The notes below the pieces were generated by a model. It searched no databases. It had not been told where the DNA came from and saw only the letters and a program-made list of their open reading frames with translations. Shown piece after piece: positions 7,975 through 14,492 of a stretch of 40,510 nucleotides of DNA. The stretch comes from Mycobacterium colombiense (GTDB lineage Bacteria > Actinomycetota > Actinomycetes > Mycobacteriales > Mycobacteriaceae). How positions within the stretch are numbered: position 1 is the stretch's first letter; the number at the start of each line of letters is the position of its first letter. The stretch is from NCBI RefSeq assembly GCF_001665835.1, contig NZ_LZSX01000103.1:1-40510 (forward strand), read 5' to 3'. The position numbers and the translations under genes are program-made.

Positions 7975-8880
7975 GTGCGAAGCGAAGGCGATACCTGGGA
8001 CATCACAACGAGTGTGGGTTCGACGGCGTTGTTCGTAGCAACAGCCCGGGCGTTGGAGGCGCAAAAGCCCGACCCGCTGGCCGTGGATCCCTATGCGGAG
8101 ATTTTCTGCCGCGCCGTTGGCGGTTCTGCGGCGGACGTCCTTGACGGCAAGGACCCCGACCACCAACTGAAGACCGCCGACTTCGGCGAGCATTTCGTCA
8201 ACTTCCAGGGCGCCCGCACCAAGTACTTCGACGAATACTTCCAGCGCGCGGCGGCCGCGGGCGTGCGGCAGGTGGTCGTCCTGGCGGCGGGGTTGGATTC
8301 GCGTGCCTACCGTTTGGACTGGCCGGCCGCGACGACCATCTTCGAGCTGGACCAGCCGCAGGTGCTCGATTTCAAGCGTGAGGTCCTCGCGGGCGCCGGC
8401 GCCCAACCGCGCGCCGAGCGCCGTGAGGTCGCCGTCGACCTGCGTGAGGACTGGCCACAAGCATTGCGGGACAGCGGTTTTGATCCGGTCAAGCCGTCCG
8501 CCTGGATCGCCGAGGGCCTGTTGATCTACCTCCCGGCGACCGCCCAGGAGCAGCTGTTCACCGGTATCGACGGCCTCGCCGGCCACGGCAGCCACGTCGC
8601 TGTCGAGGACGGTGCCCCGATGAAACCCGAGGAGTTCGAGGCCGCTGTGGCCGAAGAACGCGCCGCCACCGCGCAGGGCGACCAGCGGGTCTTTTTCCAG
8701 CTCGTCTACAACGAGCAGATCGCGCCCGCCACCGAATGGTTCGGCAACCGCGGCTGGAGCGCGGTCGGCACGCCACTGGCCGATTATCTTCGACAGGTCG
8801 GCCGCCCACTGCCCGGCCCAGATACCGAAGCCGGCCCGATGATCGCGCGAAACACGCTGGTGAGCGCCGTTCGAGCCTGA
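7975..8880 (+). CDS. Class I SAM-dependent methyltransferase, Rv0281-like
   Basis: About 301 residues from the GTG at 7975, the expected length of the mycobacterial 'putative S-adenosyl-L-methionine-dependent methyltransferase' family (TIGR00027/LCM type). Typical segments are 'DTWDITTSVGSTALFVATARA' at the N-terminus, 'QGARTKYFDEYF', the SAM loop 'VVVLAAGLDSRAYRL', the acidic 'FELDQPQVLDFK', 'WIAEGLLIYLP' and the C-terminal 'MIARNTLVSA'. The longer frame from 7894 adds a stretch foreign to the family. The substrate is unknown for most members. In M. tuberculosis the orthologue lies directly before ESX-3; here a PPE gene intervenes. Confidence 0.9.
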   Translation: MRSEGDTWDITTSVGSTALFVATARALEAQKPDPLAVDPYAEIFCRAVGGSAADVLDGKDPDHQLKTADFGEHFVNFQGARTKYFDEYFQRAAAAGVRQVVVLAAGLDSRAYRLDWPAATTIFELDQPQVLDFKREVLAGAGAQPRAERREVAVDLREDWPQALRDSGFDPVKPSAWIAEGLLIYLPATAQEQLFTGIDGLAGHGSHVAVEDGAPMKPEEFEAAVAEERAATAQGDQRVFFQLVYNEQIAPATEWFGNRGWSAVGTPLADYLRQVGRPLPGPDTEAGPMIARNTLVSAVRA

Positions 8881-8920
8881 GGGCTCAGAAGACCGCCGCC
8901 ATCGCTGATCATGGCCGGTT

Positions 8921-8942
8921 TTTCATGAGTTTTCCATGAGTT
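8921..8942 (+). repeat. Tandem 11-bp direct repeat
   Basis: TTTCATGAGTT followed immediately by TTCCATGAGTT, one mismatch. It lies in the 239-bp gap between the methyltransferase and PPE genes. CATGAG halves spaced 11 bp apart could present the same face of the helix to a regulator, but no known motif was recognised. Nothing else clear is seen in this gap. Confidence 0.4.
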
Positions 8943-9119
8943 GGCCGCGGGCCGGAACTTTCGCTTACCGCTGCCCGACTACTACCGGGCTAACCCGTAC
9001 GCCGTCACACAGCCCAGGCGTTCGTTGGAGTAAGCCCGGCGAGGAGTCTTGGCCATGGCGCCATGCGTTTGTTCGCACGGATCGGTCGTTTGGGCGATTG
9101 TGGTAACGGGCGCGCCTGC

Positions 9120-10589
9120 ATGACAGCACCGGTATGGATGGCGTTGCCGCCGGAGATACATTCCACGCTGCTGAGCAGCGGACCGGGGCCAGCCGGCTTA
9201 TTGGCCTCGGCCGCATCGTGGAGTTCGTTGAGCGAGACCTATGTCTCGGCCGCCGACGAACTGAGTGCGACGTTGGCCGCGGCGCAGGCCGGGGCGTGGG
9301 AGGGGCCCAGTGCCGAGCGGTACGTGGCCGCGCACCTGCCCTACCTGGCCTGGTTGGTGCGCGCCAGCGCAAAGAGCGCGGCCGTGGCCGCCGAGCAGGA
9401 GACCGCGGCCACGGCCTACACCACGGCATTGGCCGCAATGCCGACCTTGCCGGAACTGGCCGGCAACCACGCCACACACGCAGCACTGATGGCGACGAAC
9501 TTCTTCGGAATCAACACCATCCCCATTGCCGTCAACGAGGCCGACTATGCGCGGATGTGGGTCCAGGCGGCCACCACTATGTCCACCTATCAAGCGGTCT
9601 CCACGGCCGCGGTGGCGGCAGCACCGCCGACCGATCCGGCGCCACCGATCGTGAACGCCACCGACAGCAGCGGCGAAGACAGCGACGATACCGGCATCGT
9701 CGACAATGACGGCGGCAATCCATACCAGCTGAGCTGGTGGGTAAACCGCTTCCTCGAGATTTTCCAGACTATAGGAAAAGATTTGGCGGAATTTCCCGAG
9801 GACCCGGCCGACGCAATGGAGGATTTACTAGATGACATCTTCGGGCCCGCCGGACTCATTGCAGACGAGTTCACCCATCTCGGGGAGGCCCTTCAGGCGT
9901 TCCCCCAGCTCGCGGCCATTCCGCTCATCGTGCCCGGTGGATTTGCGGGAGGCATCGCGGGCTTGAGTCTGCTGGCAGGGATCCAGCCAGCCCCAATTCC
10001 GGCACCCGCCGCTGTGCCCGCACCGATGCCGCAGGCGCCCAGTGCGCCGGCCGTCAGCAGCGCTCCGGTCGTGAGCGCTGCTCCGGTCGCCGCACCGGCG
10101 CCGTCCCCCGTCTCGACTCCCGCTCCGGCGCCCGCCCCGGCCTCGGCCCCTGCGCCCGCAGCGCCGCCGCCGCCAGTGACCGGCGGCGAGGCCGTCGCCT
10201 TTCCCTATTTGGTCGGTGGCCCCGGCATCGGGACCGGCGCCGGCCTGGGCAGCGGCGCTCAGCGCAAAGCGTCCGAGCCGCGGTCCGATGCCGCGGCCGC
10301 GCCGGCCGCGGCATCGTTGTCCGACAGACAGCGGGCGCGGCGGCAACGTCGGGCGACGATGAAGGATCACTACCACGGCTACGAGTACGCGGATTTGGAA
10401 CCGGACGATGGGCCGATACCCGATCCGGGCTCGTCGGTGGCATCGGATCAGGGCGCGGGGCCGCTGGGCTTCGCCGGAACGGCGCGGCAAGACACCGCGG
10501 AGGCGACGGGGTTGACGACGCTTGCCGGTGACGAGTACGGCAATGGGCCCTCGCTGCCCATGTTGCCGGGCAACTGGGAGTCCGATTAG
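9120..10589 (+). CDS. PPE-family protein, PPE4-like paralogue upstream of ESX-3
   Basis: 489 residues from the ATG at 9120; the earlier ATG at 9063 adds a stretch unlike any PPE. The PPE tripeptide is at residues 10-12, followed by the helical PPE domain with 'GAWEGPSAERY' and 'NFFGINTIPIAVNEADYARMWVQAA'. A hydrophobic region and an Ala/Pro-rich linker (about residues 300-360) come next, then a basic patch 'RQRARRQRRATMKDHYHGYEY' and a conserved C-terminus 'LGFAGTARQ...LPMLPGNWE'. The C-terminus closely parallels PPE4 at 18836-20329 (also 'LGFAGT...PMVPGTWE'), so it is probably an ESX-3-associated PPE. It may correspond to PPE3 (Rv0280). No partner PE gene is adjacent. Its insertion between the Rv0281-like gene and eccA3 differs from M. 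tuberculosis order. Confidence 0.9.
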   Translation: MTAPVWMALPPEIHSTLLSSGPGPAGLLASAASWSSLSETYVSAADELSATLAAAQAGAWEGPSAERYVAAHLPYLAWLVRASAKSAAVAAEQETAATAYTTALAAMPTLPELAGNHATHAALMATNFFGINTIPIAVNEADYARMWVQAATTMSTYQAVSTAAVAAAPPTDPAPPIVNATDSSGEDSDDTGIVDNDGGNPYQLSWWVNRFLEIFQTIGKDLAEFPEDPADAMEDLLDDIFGPAGLIADEFTHLGEALQAFPQLAAIPLIVPGGFAGGIAGLSLLAGIQPAPIPAPAAVPAPMPQAPSAPAVSSAPVVSAAPVAAPAPSPVSTPAPAPAPASAPAPAAPPPPVTGGEAVAFPYLVGGPGIGTGAGLGSGAQRKASEPRSDAAAAPAAASLSDRQRARRQRRATMKDHYHGYEYADLEPDDGPIPDPGSSVASDQGAGPLGFAGTARQDTAEATGLTTLAGDEYGNGPSLPMLPGNWESD

Positions 10590-10609
10590 CGGGAACTTTT
10601 CTGGCCCGT

Positions 10610-10626
10610 CAGCCGACTAGTGGCTG
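10610..10626. terminator. Small hairpin after the PPE gene
   Basis: CAGCC and GGCTG form a perfect 5-bp stem with a 7-nt loop, 20 bp after the PPE stop. A flanking GGGAAC/GTTCC pair (about 10591-10639) could extend the structure. There is no U-tract. It probably marks the end of PPE transcription, but it is weak. Confidence 0.3.
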
Positions 10627-10792
10627 CGTTGTTAGTTCCGCCGGCCAATTCTCCAGGCGGTCGTCAAGCTCAATCCACTGGTGAGGAGTCGCTGCCATGG
10701 CCAGGCCGGCGTTGGATGGGCCTACCCCGAGGGTTCGACGCGGGCGCGGCGGCGGGGTCGGCCAACGTGCCTTGGTGCAACCCCGCGCAGTA

Positions 10793-10821
10793 TTGATAAT
10801 GACAATGATTGTCAGTAAGGT
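10793..10821 (+). promoter_or_regulatory. ESX-3 operon promoter with Zur operator in the spacer
   Basis: TTGATA (10793-10798) and TAAGGT (10816-10821) are separated by 17 bp, a good sigma-A-type promoter. The spacer holds TGACAATGATTGTCA (10800-10814), a perfect 7-1-7 palindrome and the best of the three Zur-type boxes in the window. A bound repressor would block RNA polymerase. Zinc/Zur control of ESX-3 is established in M. tuberculosis; applying it here is by similarity. The predicted 5' leader to eccA3 is about 200 nt. Confidence 0.8.
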
Positions 10822-10959
10822 AACGTCTCGCTGTGAGTCTGTCGGGTCCACGGCTGCGAGTATGCCGAAAGTGCGGCGAATTGCTACCAAAAAACCCTCA
10901 TCAGCGGTAAAAGAAGGGCAGAACTGTGGTGAGCCGGAAGGGCTTGAACGGCTCGACAG

Positions 10960-10978
10960 TTAGCTTATGCAATGCTAA
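10960..10978. promoter_or_regulatory. IdeR-like iron box upstream of eccA3
   Basis: TTAGCTTATGCAATGCTAA agrees with the 19-bp IdeR consensus (TTAGGTTAGGCTAACCTAA) at about 14 positions, with both outer arms TTAG and CTAA intact. It lies 51 bp before the next eccA3 initiation signals. Iron-dependent repression of ESX-3 by IdeR is known in mycobacteria; binding here is predicted. Confidence 0.65.
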
Positions 10979-10989
10979 CTTCAGGCGGG

Positions 10990-11008
10990 TTAGGTTAGGG
11001 GAGGCTAT
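10990..11008. promoter_or_regulatory. Second IdeR-like half-site overlapping the ribosome site
   Basis: It begins TTAGGTTAGG, a perfect left half of the IdeR consensus, but the right half is degenerate (GGAGGCTAT). It is separated by 11 bp from the first box; tandem IdeR sites are common. It also contains AGGGGAGG, the only strong Shine-Dalgarno-like sequence before eccA3. Confidence 0.5.
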
Positions 11009-11012
11009 GTAT

Positions 11013-11042
11013 ATGAGAACCAGCGGCCGTGGAACGCGGTGA
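11013..11042 (+). other. Nine-codon ORF at the original-looking eccA3 start signals
   Basis: ATG at 11013 lies 8 bases after AGGGGAGG, an ideal distance, but the frame stops after MRTSGRGTR at TGA 11040-11042. Removing one C from 'GGCCGTGG' (about 11026-11029) would join it to the eccA3 frame as MRTSG-VERGDVGM, which resembles the N-terminus of M. tuberculosis EccA3 ('SGGVERDDIGM', from memory). So it is either a leader peptide or the remains of the true start after a one-base insertion or assembly error. An alternative in-frame ATG lies at 11007. Confidence 0.5.
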
Positions 11043-12882
11043 TGTCGGCATGCTGACTGCCCAGCCGGTTAATACTCGGGTCGATGCCAGGGTTGACGGC
11101 GATATCGTCAGCCGGTTCGCCACCTGTTGCCGCGCGCTCGGCATTGCGGTCTACCAGCGTCAGCGCCCGGCCGATCTGACCGCAGCTCGCTCCGGTTTCA
11201 CCGCGCTGACCCGGCTCGCTCATGACCAATGCGATGCCTGGACGGGGCTGGCCGCTGCGGGCGACACGTCCTTTCGGGTGCTGGAGGCTGTTTCGCGCAC
11301 CGCGGCCACGTCCGGCGTGTTGCAGCGACAGGTGGAGCTGACGCCCGGCACGGTGGGCTTCCGCTACGACTCCGGGCTGTATCTGCAGTTTCACGCTTCC
11401 AGCACCGATGAATTTCACCTCGCCTACGCTGCGGGCCTGGCGGCGGGCGGACGATTTGCTGAGGCCGACGAAATCGTTGGTCGCCTCACCGCGAGCCGCC
11501 CGAACTGGCGCGAGGCGCGCTGGGTGGCCGTCGTCATCAATTACCGTGCCGAGCGCTGGTCGGACGTCGTCAAGCTGCTGACCACGGTCGTCAACGACCA
11601 AGATCTCGACGCCGCGTTCTCGCACGCGGCCAAAATCACGCTGGGCATCGCGCTCGCCCGCCTCGGCATGTTTGCCCCGGCGTTGTCCTATCTCGAGGAA
11701 CCCGAGGGTCCCGTCGCGGTGGCAGAGCTCGACGGCACCCTGGCCAAAGCGCTCGTTTTGCGTGCGCACGTCGACGAGGACTCGGCAAGCGAAGTTCTGC
11801 AGGATCTGTACGCCGCCCATCCCGAAAACGAACAGGTCGAACACGCGTTGTCCGACACCAGTTTTGGGATTGTTACCACGACCGCCGGCCGCATCGAGGC
11901 CCGCACCGACCCGTGGGATCCGGAAACGGAGCCCGGTCCCGGCGATTTCGTCGACCCAGAAGCCCAGGAGCGCAAGCGCATACTGCTGGCAGAGGCCGAA
12001 CGTGAGCTCGACGAATTCATCGGCTTGGACAAAGTCAAAGACCAGGTGGCCCGACTCAAGAGCGCGGTCGCCATGGAGCTGGTGCGTAAGCAGCGCGGGC
12101 TCGAGGTGGCTCAGCGTACCCACCACCTGGTATTCACCGGCCCACCCGGGACCGGAAAGACCACCATCGCGCGGGTGGTCGCCAAAATCTATTGCGGCCT
12201 CGGCCTTTTGAAGCGGGAAAACATCAAGGAGGTGCACCGGGCCGACCTGATCGGCCAGCACATCGGTGAGACCGAGGCCAAGACCAACGCGATCATCGAC
12301 AGCGCACTTGACGGCGTGTTGTTCCTCGACGAGGCCTATTCGCTGGTGGCGACCGGTGCCAAGAACGACTTCGGCCTGGTGGCCATCGACACTCTGCTGG
12401 CCAGGATGGAGAACGACCGAGATCGGCTTGTGGTGATCGTCGCGGGATACCGCGCGGACCTGGATCGGTTCCTCGACACGAACCAGGGTCTGCGGTCGCG
12501 GTTCACCCGCAGCATCGACTTCCCGTCGTACAAGTCGCCTGAGCTGATCGAGATCGCGAACTTCATGGCCGCCAAGCGCGACAGCGCATTCGACGAGTCC
12601 GCGCTCGATGATCTCGAGGCGTTGTTTTCGCATCTGGCCGAAGTGTCAAAAGCGGATGCAGCCGGGGTGGAACGCCGAGGCCTCGATATCGCCGGTAACG
12701 GCCGATTCGTTCGTAACGTGGTCGAAAAGTCCGAAGAGGAACGCGAATTCCGATTGGATCACTCCGAGCACGCTCAAACCGGCGAGTTCACCGATGAGGA
12801 GCTGGTCACCATCACCGCTGAGGACGTCCGCAATTCGGTGGAGCCCCTGCTGCAAGGCCTCGGCCTGTCGGTGCCGGCATGA
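11029..12882 (+). CDS. eccA3: ESX-3 AAA+ ATPase EccA3
   Basis: 617 residues, a cytosolic AAA+ ATPase of the CbxX/CfxQ family that in ESX systems acts on effectors and chaperones. An N-terminal helical TPR-like domain (about residues 1-280) precedes the AAA+ module, with Walker A GPPGTGKTT from residue 371, Walker B VLFLDEAY around 434 and an arginine-finger region 'GLRSRFTR'. GTG 11029 is the most upstream in-frame start (an in-frame stop lies at 11014-11016). ATG 11050 is the alternative. Neither has a good ribosome site, whereas the out-of-frame ATG at 11013 does, so a frameshift at the 5' end is possible. The stop overlaps the eccB3 ATG. Confidence 0.95.
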   Translation: MERGDVGMLTAQPVNTRVDARVDGDIVSRFATCCRALGIAVYQRQRPADLTAARSGFTALTRLAHDQCDAWTGLAAAGDTSFRVLEAVSRTAATSGVLQRQVELTPGTVGFRYDSGLYLQFHASSTDEFHLAYAAGLAAGGRFAEADEIVGRLTASRPNWREARWVAVVINYRAERWSDVVKLLTTVVNDQDLDAAFSHAAKITLGIALARLGMFAPALSYLEEPEGPVAVAELDGTLAKALVLRAHVDEDSASEVLQDLYAAHPENEQVEHALSDTSFGIVTTTAGRIEARTDPWDPETEPGPGDFVDPEAQERKRILLAEAERELDEFIGLDKVKDQVARLKSAVAMELVRKQRGLEVAQRTHHLVFTGPPGTGKTTIARVVAKIYCGLGLLKRENIKEVHRADLIGQHIGETEAKTNAIIDSALDGVLFLDEAYSLVATGAKNDFGLVAIDTLLARMENDRDRLVVIVAGYRADLDRFLDTNQGLRSRFTRSIDFPSYKSPELIEIANFMAAKRDSAFDESALDDLEALFSHLAEVSKADAAGVERRGLDIAGNGRFVRNVVEKSEEEREFRLDHSEHAQTGEFTDEELVTITAEDVRNSVEPLLQGLGLSVPA

Positions 12883-14492
12883 CCCCCAACAACGAGCCCG
12901 ACGAACGCCGTTCGTTCACCTCTCGCACGCCGGTCAACGACAACCCCGACCAGGTCGAGTACCGGCGCGGTTTCGTCACCCGCCACCAGGTGACCGGCTG
13001 GCGGTTCGTGATGCGCCGGATCGCCTCCGGTATCGCCTTGCACGACACCAGGATGCTGGTCGACCCGCTGCGCACGCAGTCGCGCGCGGTGGCCATGGGC
13101 GTGGTCCTGCTGGTCACCGGTCTGGCAGGTTGTTTTGTGTTCTCGCTGATCCGGCCCAGCGGCACGGTGGGTACCAACGCCGTGCTGGCCGACCGCTCGA
13201 CCGCCGCGCTGTACGTCCGTGTCGGTGACGACCTGCACCCGGTGCTCAACCTGACCTCCGCCCGGCTGATCACCGGCCACGCTGTCGATCCCACCATGGT
13301 GAAAAGCAGTGAGCTGGACCGCTTTCCGCGCGGCAACCTGATCGGCATCCCGGGTGCGCCGGAGCGCATGGTGCAAAACCCCTCGCACGACGCGAATTGG
13401 ACCGTGTGCGACGCCGTCAGCGAGCCGGCCCAGGGTGGGCACGCCGCCCACAGCACCGGCGTCACGGTGATCGCGGGCCAGCCGGATAGCAGCGGTGCAC
13501 GCGCGGCGTCGCTCGCGTCGCAGCAGGCGATCCTCGTCGACCGGGACGGCAGCACCTGGCTGCTGTGGGACGGCAGGCGTTCGCAGATCAACCTGACCGA
13601 CCACGCGATCACGAACGCGCTTGGCTTGGGGCGGAACAACTCCGAGGTGCCCGCGCCCCGGCCCATCGCGCTGGGCCTGTTCAACGCGATCCCGGAGGGG
13701 CCGCCATTGACGGCGCCCGGCATCCCGAACGCCGGTGCCCCGGCCCCGTTCAGCGTGCCCGGCCCGATCGGCGCGGTGGTGGTCTCCTACGCCCTGGAGC
13801 AGAGTTCCTCGGGTGCACCGCGCTACTACGCCGTGATGCCCGACGGTCTGCAGCAGATCTCACCGGTGCTGGCCGCGATCCTGCGCAACACCAATTCCTA
13901 TGGGCTGGACCAACCGCCGCGGCTGGGTGCCGACGCGGTGGCCAAGCTGCCCGTGTCGCGGATGCTGGACACCGCGCGGTATCCGGATCAGCAGGTCAGC
14001 GTGGTCGACGCGGCCAAATCGCCTGTCGCGTGCGCCTATTGGAGCAAGCCCGCCGGGGCAGCGACCAGCTCGCTGCACCTGATGTCGGGCTCCGCGCTGC
14101 CGATCGCCGAATCGATCCGCACCGTCGACCTGGTGGGCGGCGGCGCCGCGACGACGGCCACCCGCGTCGCTCTGGCGCCTGGCACCGGCTACTTCACCCA
14201 GACCGTCGGGGGCGGCCCGGACTCGCCGGGCACCGGGTCGTTGTTCTGGGTCTCTGACACCGGTGTCCGCTACGGCATCGACAACGAGTCGGAGCACTCC
14301 GCCGCCGGACACGGCAAAACGGTTGAGGCCCTTGGTCTTAACGGATCTCCGGTCCCCGTTCCGTGGTCGGTGCTGTCGCTGTTCGCGAATGGTCCGACGT
14401 TATCGCGCGCCGACGCGCTGCTGGCTCATGACGGGTTGACGCCCGATCAGAAGCCCGGTCGTGTGGCATCTGCCGAGGGAGCCCCCCGATGA
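12879..14492 (+). CDS. eccB3: ESX-3 membrane component EccB3
   Basis: 537 residues, close to the usual length. A cytosolic N-terminus with 'YRRGFVTRHQVTGWRFVMRR' is followed by one transmembrane helix (about residues 70-92) and a large periplasmic domain made of repeats around a core, which stacks in the ESX membrane complex. Conserved segments include 'FPRGNLIGIPGAPERMVQN', 'AVLADRSTAALYVRVG' and, near the end, 'GSLFWVSDTGVRYGID'. It overlaps eccA3 and eccC3 by ATGA junctions, which indicates coupled translation. Nothing unusual is seen. Confidence 0.97.
   Translation: MTPNNEPDERRSFTSRTPVNDNPDQVEYRRGFVTRHQVTGWRFVMRRIASGIALHDTRMLVDPLRTQSRAVAMGVVLLVTGLAGCFVFSLIRPSGTVGTNAVLADRSTAALYVRVGDDLHPVLNLTSARLITGHAVDPTMVKSSELDRFPRGNLIGIPGAPERMVQNPSHDANWTVCDAVSEPAQGGHAAHSTGVTVIAGQPDSSGARAASLASQQAILVDRDGSTWLLWDGRRSQINLTDHAITNALGLGRNNSEVPAPRPIALGLFNAIPEGPPLTAPGIPNAGAPAPFSVPGPIGAVVVSYALEQSSSGAPRYYAVMPDGLQQISPVLAAILRNTNSYGLDQPPRLGADAVAKLPVSRMLDTARYPDQQVSVVDAAKSPVACAYWSKPAGAATSSLHLMSGSALPIAESIRTVDLVGGGAATTATRVALAPGTGYFTQTVGGGPDSPGTGSLFWVSDTGVRYGIDNESEHSAAGHGKTVEALGLNGSPVPVPWSVLSLFANGPTLSRADALLAHDGLTPDQKPGRVASAEGAPR

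Noticed and set aside
9063..9119. Upstream ATG for the PPE gene
   Set aside because: It adds 19 residues not found in PPE proteins, whose PPE motif lies near residue 10 when ATG 9120 is used.
10609..10698. 29-codon minus-strand ORF (MAATPHQWIELDD...) after the PPE gene
   Set aside because: Its composition looks protein-like, but there is no ribosome site, it overlaps the hairpin and no family is recognised; at most a relic.
10697..10963. 88-codon plus-strand frame before eccA3
   Set aside because: It runs through the Zur box and promoter and stops just after the first bases of the iron box; no homology or initiation signals.
11005..12633. 542-codon antisense frame across eccA3
   Set aside because: Codon-bias shadow; no family resemblance and no ribosome site, while the sense strand is EccA3.
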